This document shows, piece after piece, positions 7,615 through 13,935 of a DNA stretch of 16,217 bases. Origin of the DNA: DAOUJI01 sp034422875 (GTDB lineage Bacteria > Chloroflexota > Dehalococcoidia > Lucifugimonadales > JAGWBF01); contig DAOUJI010000010.1 in assembly GCA_034422875.1 (NCBI GenBank), forward strand, positions 1-16,217, given 5' to 3'. Position numbers and translations under genes: made by a program. A model generated the notes under the pieces. It was not told the origin of the DNA and did no database searches. It saw only the letters and a program-made list of their open reading frames with translations. Each line of letters opens with the position of its first letter. Position 1 is the first letter of the stretch.

Positions 7615-8619
7615 TTAGGCTGGCGTTGGGGCGTTCGATGGAATCAGACCCTCTGACCGTAGCTCACTCCACAAGTCAGCCGGGATGGGGAACGCCACCA
7701 TTTGGAAGTTGTCAGCAGCCTCTTCAGCCGTCGAAGCGCCTGGAATTACGGCCGACACGGCCGGGTGCGCAAGTACGAACTGGAGGGCGGCGGCTTTCAA
7801 TGGAACTCCGTGGCGCTGGCACACGGCATTGCACCGCCTGGCCTGGTCCAGGAGCTCCGGGGTGGCGGCGCGGTAGTTGTAAAGGACTCCGTCTGACAGG
7901 TCGGAGGCCAGAATGCCGCTGTTGTAAGGGCCTCCGGCTATCACGCTGATGTTCTTCTCTAAACACAGCGGAAGGAACTCTTCCAGTGCAGTGTGCTCCA
8001 AGAGAGTGTACCGTCCGGCCAGCAGGAAGCAGTCCATGGACGCCTCCCTGGCGAACCGGGCCTCCATCTGCCACTGGTTCATGCCAGCTCCAATGGCTTT
8101 GACCACCCCTTGAGACCTTAGCTCTTCCAGGGCCTTGCAAGCCCCTGACAGGGCCTCGTCATAGTGGTTGTCCGGGTCGTGTATCAGCAGGATGTCCATG
8201 CGGTCGAAACCCAATCGTTCCAGGCTTTCGTCCACAGACCGGAGAACTCCGTCACGGCTGAAGTCGAACGCCCACTCCACGTCCTGTGGCCCCGGTCCGG
8301 CCAGCGATCCAACCTGGTCCGCCGGATTGGGATTCAGCACCCGGCCGACCTTGGTGGAGAGGACGAAGGAGTCTCTGGGAACTCCGGCCAACGCCCGACC
8401 AAACCGGCGTTCGCTCTGGCCGCGTCCATACATCGGGGCCGTGTCGAAATACGTTATGCCCATAGCCAGGCTGTCGTGGACGACGGCCTCTCCCTCGGCG
8501 TCCGTCGAGAAGGGAGGCTGAGAATTGGGGGTTCCGCCTCCGACCCCGACTCCTCCGAGACCTAGCCGGGTGACCTGCAGGCCGGTGGCGCCAATCTGCG
8601 CTTTGTCGGTAGGATTCAT
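7615..8619 (-). CDS. aldo/keto reductase, D-threo-aldose dehydrogenase-like
   Basis: A 334-residue cytoplasmic (beta/alpha)8-barrel NAD(P)-dependent oxidoreductase. The aldo/keto reductase catalytic tetrad is visible as D59 and Y64 (YFDTAPMYGRGQSE), K90 (LSTK) and H147 (LLIHDPD). The cofactor-binding end shows VIPGASTAEEAADN near residues 295-308. The overall pattern (GLGGVGVGG start, YGRGQSE, IHDPDNHYDEAL) resembles the subgroup with D-threo-aldose 1-dehydrogenase, L-fucose dehydrogenase and pyridoxal 4-dehydrogenase, so a sugar or aldehyde substrate is likely but not proven. GGGAGGAG a few bases before the ATG makes the start certain. It is the first gene of a likely two-gene operon with nudC. 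Confidence 0.92.
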   Translation of the reverse strand: MNPTDKAQIGATGLQVTRLGLGGVGVGGGTPNSQPPFSTDAEGEAVVHDSLAMGITYFDTAPMYGRGQSERRFGRALAGVPRDSFVLSTKVGRVLNPNPADQVGSLAGPGPQDVEWAFDFSRDGVLRSVDESLERLGFDRMDILLIHDPDNHYDEALSGACKALEELRSQGVVKAIGAGMNQWQMEARFAREASMDCFLLAGRYTLLEHTALEEFLPLCLEKNISVIAGGPYNSGILASDLSDGVLYNYRAATPELLDQARRCNAVCQRHGVPLKAAALQFVLAHPAVSAVIPGASTAEEAADNFQMVAFPIPADLWSELRSEGLIPSNAPTPA

Positions 8620-8662
8620 ACGCTCCTCCCTGTGCTGATGGGGGCCTTAACGATGTCTGGAC

Positions 8663-8692
8663 ATTTTAGGTTCGATTGCAAGGGCCTTACAA
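8663..8692 (-). promoter_or_regulatory. candidate promoter for the aldo/keto reductase-nudC operon
   Basis: On the minus strand TTGTAA (8692-8687, four of six) precedes TAAAAT (8668-8663, five of six) with an 18-base spacer. Transcription would start near 8656, 37 bases before the ATG at 8619. Confidence 0.45.
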
Positions 8693-8722
8693 GGGGGCGG
8701 GGGTTGGGTGTTAACGATAGGA

Positions 8723-8754
8723 ACGCAAAGACGCAATGGCGCGCTGACGCAAAG
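8723..8754 (+). repeat. four tandem 8-base units, ACGCAAAG type
   Basis: Consecutive octamers ACGCAAAG, ACGCAATG, GCGCGCTG and ACGCAAAG lie in the gap between galU and the aldo/keto reductase. They match the unit at 2723-2746, so the two gaps share a degenerate octamer repeat. Confidence 0.5.
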
Positions 8755-8770
8755 TGTGGTGTTGTTTGGG

Positions 8771-8798
8771 GTAGGGGCGACCGGCCGGTCGCCCCTAC
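8771..8798. repeat. perfect 28-bp palindromic element, copy 1 (galU 3' end)
   Basis: GTAGGGGCGACCGG is followed immediately by its exact reverse complement. On the minus strand the TAG in the right arm (8797-8795) is the stop codon of galU. The core is identical to the copy inside ispE at 11521-11550. TGTTG lies a few bases to the left (8760-8764), as it does beside the other two copies. Confidence 0.95.
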
Positions 8799-9667
8799 GG
8801 ACCCGTGAGGCCGTCGATGATTTCCCGGACCCGGTCTCGCGTGTCGGGGCGTTTAAGGCCGATGTCCAGCGAGGCCTTCAACAGTCCCAAAGGCGTGCCC
8901 CCATCGTATCGAGTCCCATGGAATTGATAGGCGTACATGGCCTGGTCTTCCAAGAGCAGGGCCATTCCGTCCGTCAATTGTATCTCGCCTTTCGCTCCGG
9001 GCGGAGTCCGTTCCAGGCAATCGAATATCTCGGGAGGCAGGATGTACCGCCCTACTATCGCGAGCCTGGATGGAGCTTCGTTGGGGTCCGGCTTCTCCAC
9101 GAGTCCACGAACTCTGCACACCCGGTCTTCCATGACTTCCGGGTCGATGACGCCGTAAGCGCTGACGGCTTCCAGGGGCACCTCCTCCACGGCCACCACC
9201 GCCGAGTCGAACCTGCTGTAGACCTCCGTCATCCTCGGAGCGGCGTCACCGGCGGGCCAGATTACGTCGTCGGGAAGAATTACCATGAAAGGTTCTTGCC
9301 CCACTGCATCTTTTGCAGTCAAAACAGCGTGGCCGAGGCCTCTGGGTTCCTCTTGGATTACGTAGGAAAACTCTGCCAGGGACGCGACCTTGTTTATCTG
9401 GCTGGCACGGTCAGCGTCGCCGGAGTCGGTGAGGCGCTGCTCCAGTTCCAGGTCCAGGCTGAAGTAGCGTTCCAGAGCCTCTTTGCCCGGCGACGTAACT
9501 ATGACAACGCGTTCAACGCCGGCCTCTACGGCCTCTTCCGCACCGTACTGAATCAAAGGCTGGTCAAGCAGAGGCATAAGCTCCTTGGGCACGGCCTTGG
9601 TCGTGGGCAAAAACCGTGTGCCCAGTCCGGCGGCGGGAATGACGGCTGTGCGTATCTTGGCAGGCAT
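8795..9667 (-). CDS. galU: UTP-glucose-1-phosphate uridylyltransferase
   Basis: A 290-residue cytoplasmic nucleotidyltransferase that makes UDP-glucose from UTP and glucose 1-phosphate for envelope polysaccharides and glycolipids. Diagnostic motifs are the nucleotide-binding AAGLGTRFLPTTKAVPKEL (residues 12-30), the metal-binding LPDD (131-134), the sugar-phosphate motif LVEKP (189-193) and GEIQLTD (227-233). The usual late motif DCG(S/D)KxGYLxA appears as DGGTPLGLLKA, a modest deviation. Length is normal. GGAG lies about seven bases upstream of the ATG. The last coding residues (LTGP) run into a palindromic repeat that provides the TAG stop, so the original C-terminus may have been slightly different. 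No glycosyltransferase neighbours are in the window. Confidence 0.94.
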   Translation of the reverse strand: MPAKIRTAVIPAAGLGTRFLPTTKAVPKELMPLLDQPLIQYGAEEAVEAGVERVVIVTSPGKEALERYFSLDLELEQRLTDSGDADRASQINKVASLAEFSYVIQEEPRGLGHAVLTAKDAVGQEPFMVILPDDVIWPAGDAAPRMTEVYSRFDSAVVAVEEVPLEAVSAYGVIDPEVMEDRVCRVRGLVEKPDPNEAPSRLAIVGRYILPPEIFDCLERTPPGAKGEIQLTDGMALLLEDQAMYAYQFHGTRYDGGTPLGLLKASLDIGLKRPDTRDRVREIIDGLTGP

Positions 9668-9711
9668 AGCGTCTCCAGGCGATGTTCGAAGATGTCCAAA
9701 GTGTGCCGTTT

Positions 9712-9720
9712 ATTCTATCA
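9712..9720 (-). promoter_or_regulatory. candidate extended -10 promoter for galU
   Basis: TGATAGAAT on the minus strand fits an extended -10 element (TGn plus a five-of-six TATAAT match). No good -35 is present, which extended -10 promoters tolerate. The transcript would start near 9705, 38 bases before the ATG at 9667. Confidence 0.4.
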
Positions 9721-9767
9721 TTGCCCGGATGCCAGAGACTGGACTCCCGGGCTGCTTCTGTTGGATA

Positions 9768-9796
9768 TAGAAGGGCGACCAACCGGTCGCCTCTAC
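9768..9796. repeat. degenerate palindromic element, copy 3 (upstream of galU)
   Basis: TAGAAGGGCGACC, then AACC, then GGTCGCCTCTAC is a degraded version of the 28-bp palindrome: the centre GGCC became AACC and the outer left arm has extra bases. The seven-base inner arms GGCGACC/GGTCGCC still pair perfectly. It is preceded by TGTTGG (9759-9764) and followed by GGAC, both shared with copy 1. Confidence 0.8.
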
Positions 9797-9851
9797 GGAC
9801 TCTCATAGCCATTCTTGGGAAGGGACCATTCCAACCCTCCCGGCCGTTAGA

Positions 9852-9881
9852 TTGACACCCCGACTCGCCACGACCTACCAT
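9852..9881 (+). promoter_or_regulatory. promoter of the SRP RNA
   Basis: A perfect -35 TTGACA (9852-9857), an 18-base spacer and TACCAT (9876-9881, four of six) predict a start about seven bases on, at 9888. This is exactly where the closing helix of the SRP RNA begins. It may also serve rsmA, ispE and lgt downstream. Confidence 0.7.
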
Positions 9882-9887
9882 AGTCCT

Positions 9888-10158
9888 GAGGCCGTGCTAG
9901 GCGGGGAGCTAGCGGTGCCCTGAACCCGCAATCCGCTATAGCGGGGTCGAATTCCTCCCCGAGGCTTGGCCTTTAGGCCTATGTCACCAAAAGGCGTCAT
10001 TGACGGCTGGGTCCCTCGCGACGGAGACCTGTGAACCCCGCCAGGTCCGGAAGGAAGCAACGGTAAACAGGACACTCCGGGCGCCGAGGGAGCGCCTGGC
10101 CCGAGCCGTCCCAGGAGATATGCCCAAGGGTTGATGCCGACGTGAGGTGCGCGGCCTC
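9888..10158 (+). ncRNA. ffs: signal recognition particle RNA, large bacterial type
   Basis: The RNA scaffold of the signal recognition particle, which with Ffh targets nascent membrane proteins to the translocon. The ends GAGGCCGTGC (9888-9897) and GCGCGGCCTC (10149-10158) form a ten-pair closing helix with one G-U pair. The 5' part holds the Alu domain (GGCGGGGAG, then GCGGTGCCCTGAACCCGCAA, then GGGGTCGAATTCC), closely matching the long Bacillus-type RNA. The S domain carries the Ffh-binding helix 8 with CAGGTCCGGAAGGAAGCA near 10042-10059 and its GGAA tetraloop. At about 271 nt it is the long form of Gram-positive and deep-branching bacteria, not the ~110-nt proteobacterial 4.5S RNA. rsmA follows within about 50 bases and no terminator separates them, so mature RNA may be cut from a longer transcript. 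Confidence 0.95.
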
Positions 10159-10209
10159 TTTGGGAACGCGAAGAGACAATGGCACAGAGGGTTTCTTGCA
10201 GGCATTGAA

Positions 10210-11052
10210 GTGGTTCGACTGAAGGCAGCGCCGCCAGAGTCCAGGAGCCGACGTCGGAAGGCCCTGGGGCAACATTTCCTGGACGACGACTCTATTCTCG
10301 ACACCATCGTGGACGCGGCGGAACTGTCTTCCAATGACGACGTAGTCGAGGTGGGGCCTGGCAAAGGAGCGCTTACACGCCGCCTGGTGGACCGAAGCCG
10401 CTCAGTGACAGCCGTAGAAATGGACCATGAGTTGGCCGACTCTCTTCCAGGTCGTCTGGGACGGCCCGCCAACTTGTCGGTGATATCCGGAGACGCCCGG
10501 GAGATAGACCTGGACCGGTTGACTCCGGCTGGCTTTCCATACAAGCTGGTGGCCAATCTGCCTTACTACGCCTCCAGTCCCATCCTGCGCAGGTTCCTTG
10601 AAGCGGGTGAACGCCAACCGACCCTGCTCGTCGTCATGCTCCAAGAGGAAGTCGCCCGGAGCATCGAGGCCGCGGACGGACGGATGAGCCTCCTGGCGGT
10701 GTCGGTCCATTTGTACGCCGAGCCATCCATCGTGTGCCGCGTGCCGCCGGAGGCCTTTGACCCAGCTCCCAAGGTGTCCTCCGCAGTCATCAAGATAGTC
10801 CCGCACAAGGCGCCGGTGCTTGAGTTGGACGACGTCGATGCCTTCTTCAACATCGTTCGGGCGGGATTCGCCAGCCCCAGAAAACGAATCAGAAATTCCC
10901 TGGCCATCGGGTTGGGAACAGGTCCGGAAGAGGCCGAGGCGGCATTATCGAAGGCCGGAATAGACCCAGCAGCAAGGCCGGAGACCCTGACCCTGCAAGA
11001 TTGGCAGAGTCTATATTTCCAAACGTCAAGGGCGGCCGCCTATGGAAGTTAA
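10210..11052 (+). CDS. rsmA: 16S rRNA dimethyladenosine transferase RsmA (KsgA)
   Basis: A 280-residue cytoplasmic methyltransferase that uses S-adenosylmethionine to dimethylate two adjacent adenines in the 3'-terminal hairpin of 16S rRNA, a late step of 30S assembly. From the GTG at 10210 it shows KALGQHFL (17-24), motif I EVGPGKGALT (47-56), the acidic end of strand 2 (VEMD), the GDA of motif III and the catalytic NLPYY (116-120). The C-terminal helical domain follows, with AFDPAPKVSSAV. An upstream GTG at 10147 in the same frame would start inside the SRP RNA closing helix and add residues with no family similarity. The GTG at 10210 gives the normal length, though its ribosome site is weak. 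Its last 11 bases overlap ispE, a sign of translational coupling. Confidence 0.93.
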   Translation: MVRLKAAPPESRSRRRKALGQHFLDDDSILDTIVDAAELSSNDDVVEVGPGKGALTRRLVDRSRSVTAVEMDHELADSLPGRLGRPANLSVISGDAREIDLDRLTPAGFPYKLVANLPYYASSPILRRFLEAGERQPTLLVVMLQEEVARSIEAADGRMSLLAVSVHLYAEPSIVCRVPPEAFDPAPKVSSAVIKIVPHKAPVLELDDVDAFFNIVRAGFASPRKRIRNSLAIGLGTGPEEAEAALSKAGIDPAARPETLTLQDWQSLYFQTSRAAAYGS

Positions 11053-11956
11053 AGCTCCGGCAAAGATCAACCTCGCTCTGGAGGTCCTGGGAAAGAGGTG
11101 TGACGGCTACCATGAAATCCGCACCGTGTTCCAGGCGGTTGACCTCTTCGACACGATACGGTTTGAGGCGTCTGAATCGCTGGAACTTCAGTGTTCCGAC
11201 CCGGAACTATCGGGGGAAAGCAACCTTGTGCTCAAGGCGGCGACGACTTTGTCGTGGGTTACCGGGAAACCCACACCGGCGTCCATACATCTCGAAAAGT
11301 CCATACCATACAGCATGGGGCTGGGCGGCGGGAGCAGCAATGCCGCAGCGACACTGATGGCGCTGAATGGGATGCACGATTTGGAATGCACGGAGGACGA
11401 GCTCAGGGATATAGCGGCGTCCATAGGCTCCGACGTGGCCTTCTTTCTGATGGGGGGTACGGCCCTGGGCATGGGGAGAGGAGAGGTTCTGACTCCCATC
11501 CCAACTCCGTCGGATGTTGGTGTAGGGGCGACCGGCCGGTCGCCCCTACAGTCCTACGTGGTCCTCTGTCCGGACCTACCCCAGGAGCTGGGCACGAAAA
11601 CAGGCAGGCTGTATTCCTTGCTAACGCCCGACAACTACTCCGATGGGTCTCGTACAGACCGGCTAGCTGAACGCCTTTCCCTGGGAGAGCCTCTCCGAGA
11701 TGGGTTGTACAACGTGTTCGAGCAGGTCGCAGGACGGGCCTTCCCAGGTTTGGAGCCAATCTGGGAGGACTTTTCCCGAATAGCGGGGACCCGGGTGCAT
11801 CTTTCAGGCAGCGGCCCCGCGCTTTTTTGCGTAGCCCAGGACGCCTCTCATGGAGAACGGACGCTCAAGTCCTTGCAAACCGCAGGGTATAGGAGTTACC
11901 TTGTTACCGCCCTGCCGTCTATAGCTCCCTCTCCTACTGGGAGAGGGTTGGGGTGA
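11042..11956 (+). CDS. ispE: 4-diphosphocytidyl-2-C-methyl-D-erythritol kinase, with repeat-derived insertions
   Basis: A 304-residue cytoplasmic GHMP kinase of the non-mevalonate (MEP) isoprenoid pathway; it phosphorylates CDP-methylerythritol at the 2-hydroxyl. Family motifs are APAKINLALEVLGKRCDGYHE (5-25, given here as the substrate-binding start), the ATP-binding loop SMGLGGGSSNAA, and the C-terminal HLSGSGPALF. Family members are usually about 280-290 residues. Two stretches look foreign. Residues 161-170 (VGATGRSPLQ) are encoded by a 30-bp palindrome between the conserved GRGEVLTPIP and the strand YVVLCP. The last residues (about APSPTGRGLG) are encoded by a different hairpin repeat, which also holds the stop codon. 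All catalytic motifs lie outside both, so the enzyme is probably active. It overlaps rsmA by 11 bases and lgt follows after 31. Confidence 0.92.
   Translation: MEVKAPAKINLALEVLGKRCDGYHEIRTVFQAVDLFDTIRFEASESLELQCSDPELSGESNLVLKAATTLSWVTGKPTPASIHLEKSIPYSMGLGGGSSNAAATLMALNGMHDLECTEDELRDIAASIGSDVAFFLMGGTALGMGRGEVLTPIPTPSDVGVGATGRSPLQSYVVLCPDLPQELGTKTGRLYSLLTPDNYSDGSRTDRLAERLSLGEPLRDGLYNVFEQVAGRAFPGLEPIWEDFSRIAGTRVHLSGSGPALFCVAQDASHGERTLKSLQTAGYRSYLVTALPSIAPSPTGRGLG
11521..11550. repeat. perfect 30-bp palindrome, copy 2, in frame inside ispE
   Basis: The same 28-bp core as at 8771-8798, extended by one T/A pair at the ends (TGTAGGGGCGACCGG plus its reverse complement). Thirty bases equal ten codons, and the frame used avoids the TAG in the left arm, so ispE stays open and gains VGATGRSPLQ. 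TGTTGG lies immediately upstream (11515-11520), as beside the other copies. Confidence 0.95.
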
Positions 11957-11960
11957 GGGC
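11927..11960 (+). repeat. hairpin repeat CCCTCTCC...GGAGAGGG at the ispE 3' end
   Basis: CCCTCTCC (11927-11934) pairs with GGAGAGGG (11940-11947) and is followed by TTGGGGTGAGGGC. This stem plus G-rich tail is the layout of a dispersed repeat seen in many bacterial genomes. The ispE stop TGA (11954-11956) lies in the tail. No T-run follows, so it is not a typical terminator. Confidence 0.75.
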
Positions 11961-11987
11961 TTCTGAGACAACTCTGGAGTCGAATCG

Positions 11988-12917
11988 ATGAACATTCCCT
12001 TGGCCGAGATCCCGATAAACATAGACCCTGACCTATTCACCGCCGGCAATTTGACCCTTACATGGCATGGCCTCTTCACCCTGATTGCCGTAGCCCTTTC
12101 CGTATTCCTGGTGGAAAGGTGGTCAAGACGAGAGGGGCTGGTGTCCGACGCGATCATGTCGGTGGCGGTATGGGCCATCATCGGGGGAATAGTCGGGGCT
12201 CGAGTGTTCCACGTCATCGACTTCTGGGATGACGTCTACAGACACAATCCGGGTAGAATCATCCAGATATGGTCCGGCGGCATCGCCATCTACGGCGCTG
12301 TTCTAGGGGGATTGCTCTTCGGCGCCGGCTACATGGTCATTCGGAATCATCCCAGGTTCATCAACGGATGGAACACGTTGCTCCCGTGGGCCAAGCTGGA
12401 ACGTGCTCCTTTGCCGTCGGTCGGGCGTTTGGCCGACATCACGACCCCTGCACTGATTATCTCCATGTTCGTCGGGCGTTTTGGAGACATAATCAACGGG
12501 GAGCACGTGGCCAAGGTTACGGACCTGCCCTGGGGTTTCGTATACGAGCACGCGAAAAGCCCTAGCAACCTCATTCACGGTTTTCAGGCCAGCCACCCCG
12601 CCATCGCCTATGAGATGTTGTTGCTTCTCGGAGTCCTGGCAATCGTCTGGCCCATGAGAAACCGACTGCGGCCTAGCGGAATGCTTTTTGCGCTGTTCCT
12701 GGCGACGTACTCCGTGGGAGTTTTCTTCATCCGGTTCCTGAGGACAGGCCCCATTCCTATGGACGAGGCCTGGGCCATTGGGCTCAACGAGGCCCAGTTC
12801 GTATCCCTGGTGTGCCTCGTCATTACGGTGCCATTGCTGCTGTTGAAGGCTCAACTGGTCAGGCCGGAGAGGTCACAGCGGAGAAGCAGGCCCGCCACGC
12901 GAACCCGCAGCTCTTGA
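11988..12917 (+). CDS. lgt: prolipoprotein diacylglyceryl transferase
   Basis: A 309-residue inner-membrane enzyme that moves a diacylglyceryl group from phosphatidylglycerol to the lipobox cysteine of prolipoproteins, the first step of lipoprotein maturation. Seven or so hydrophobic segments are visible. Family motifs are GGIVGARVFHVIDFW (66-80), NPGRIIQIWSGGIAIYGAVLGG (87-108, written here with its key residues N87, W95, G97, G98 and Y102), the signature GRFGDIINGEH (163-173), HPAIAYEM (203-210) and FFIRFLR (246-252). The signature normally reads GRxGNFINGE; here the asparagine is D167. Arginines matching the catalytic pair (R164 and one of R249/R252) are kept. A loop of about 25 residues before the signature is longer than in E. 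coli. The C-terminal tail is basic and probably disordered. GGAG lies about ten bases before the ATG. It closes the rsmA-ispE-lgt run. Confidence 0.92.
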   Translation: MNIPLAEIPINIDPDLFTAGNLTLTWHGLFTLIAVALSVFLVERWSRREGLVSDAIMSVAVWAIIGGIVGARVFHVIDFWDDVYRHNPGRIIQIWSGGIAIYGAVLGGLLFGAGYMVIRNHPRFINGWNTLLPWAKLERAPLPSVGRLADITTPALIISMFVGRFGDIINGEHVAKVTDLPWGFVYEHAKSPSNLIHGFQASHPAIAYEMLLLLGVLAIVWPMRNRLRPSGMLFALFLATYSVGVFFIRFLRTGPIPMDEAWAIGLNEAQFVSLVCLVITVPLLLLKAQLVRPERSQRRSRPATRTRSS

Positions 12918-13013
12918 CGACGAACGAGGTCCTACGCCTTCTCTAACTACCAGGCCGGGGTATGTGGTAATCTATTGCCGGTGTAAACCCCGCGCTGGGC
13001 GCGAGGAGCCGCA

Positions 13014-13907
13014 ATGCAGATAGGGGTCGCGTTCCCAACCACCGACATAGGCCATGACCTGGGGGCTGTTCGTGAATACGCCCAAGCCGCCGAGGAGCTG
13101 GGATTCGGCCATATCCGTGTGCTTGACCACGTCCTGGGAGCTGTACCGGAGCTGCACCCCGAACAGCAGTATTTCGTATACACCCACGAGAGCTACATCC
13201 ACGAACCCATGACCCTGATGGCCTATTACGCGGCCATCACGTCCAGAATCGAGCTGGTCACCAGCATACTCATCCTTCCCCAGCGCCAGACGGCCTTGCT
13301 GGCCAAGCAGGCGGCGGAGGTGGACTTCCTGAGCGGAGGCAGGCTACGGCTGGGAGTAGGGTTGGGCTGGAATCCCGTCGAGTATGAAGCCCTGGGCGAG
13401 AACTTCCGAGACCGGGGGAAACGCTGCAATGAGCAGATTGAAGCCCTGCGGGCCCTGTGGACTGAACCGGTGGTCGACTTCCAGGGCGCTTACCACCGTA
13501 TATCCCACGCTGGCTTGAACCCGATGCCGGTCCAACGGCCCATACCTCTGTGGATAGGCGGCGGCTGGTCGGGATGGGAAGCGCTTCCTCCAGAGAGGGC
13601 GCTGCGGAGGATTGGGCGGCTGGCCGACGGGTGGTTTGCCCACTTTACGCCCGCCCAGACCAGGACGATCATCGAACCCATCAACAAATACGCCGAGGAG
13701 GCGGGCCGCGACCCGTCGACCATCGGCATTGAAGGACGCCTCGTGCTGGACGGAGACGACCCCGAACCCTGGCTGGACGTGCTCCGAGAGTGGAAGGAGT
13801 TGGGCGCCACTCACGTAGGGGCCAACGCACCCCGGAGCGCCGACGCGGACACCCACTTCCGGGCCATACGGCGGCTCAGTGAGGCCTTAGAGTCGGAGAG
13901 TTTCTAG
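13014..13907 (+). CDS. LLM class flavin/F420-dependent oxidoreductase, paralogue 1
   Basis: A 297-residue cytoplasmic (beta/alpha)8-barrel protein of the bacterial luciferase-like (LLM) superfamily, which uses reduced FMN or coenzyme F420. It begins with the usual IGVAFPTTDIG strand, then QAAEELGFGHIRVLDHVLG, THES..HEPMTLMAY, the cofactor-phosphate region ILPQRQTALLAKQAAEVD and GRLRLGVGLGWNPVEYEALG (about 112-131), and the late HAGLNPMPVQRPIPLWIGGG and RRIGRLADGW segments typical of F420-type members. Whether FMN or F420 is used cannot be settled by eye, nor can the substrate. AGGAG five bases before the ATG supports the start. It is the first gene of a four-gene set; TTGACG at 12914-12919, overlapping the lgt stop, could be a -35 box but no good -10 follows. 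Confidence 0.9.
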   Translation: MQIGVAFPTTDIGHDLGAVREYAQAAEELGFGHIRVLDHVLGAVPELHPEQQYFVYTHESYIHEPMTLMAYYAAITSRIELVTSILILPQRQTALLAKQAAEVDFLSGGRLRLGVGLGWNPVEYEALGENFRDRGKRCNEQIEALRALWTEPVVDFQGAYHRISHAGLNPMPVQRPIPLWIGGGWSGWEALPPERALRRIGRLADGWFAHFTPAQTRTIIEPINKYAEEAGRDPSTIGIEGRLVLDGDDPEPWLDVLREWKELGATHVGANAPRSADADTHFRAIRRLSEALESESF

Positions 13908-13935
13908 CAGACTGTACCCGCAGAAAGGAAACGCC

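Noticed and set aside
8708..9808. Plus-strand frame of 366 codons opposite galU
   Set aside because: It lies antisense to a fully recognisable GalU, runs through both palindromic repeats and has no family features.
10147..10209. N-terminal extension of RsmA from a GTG inside the SRP RNA
   Set aside because: The extra 21 residues have no similarity to RsmA and would begin in the RNA's closing helix; the GTG at 10210 gives the normal length.
9984..10556. Minus-strand frame across the SRP RNA and the start of rsmA
   Set aside because: It overlaps a structured RNA and a real gene on the other strand; its composition is serine/arginine-rich and typical of antisense noise.
8771..11550. CRISPR-like array formed by the recurring palindromes
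   Set aside because: Only three copies exist, spaced by 1-2 kb, with genes and not spacers between them.
11927..11960. Intrinsic terminator after ispE
   Set aside because: The stem is good but is followed by TTGGGGTG instead of a T-run, and lgt follows closely on the same strand.
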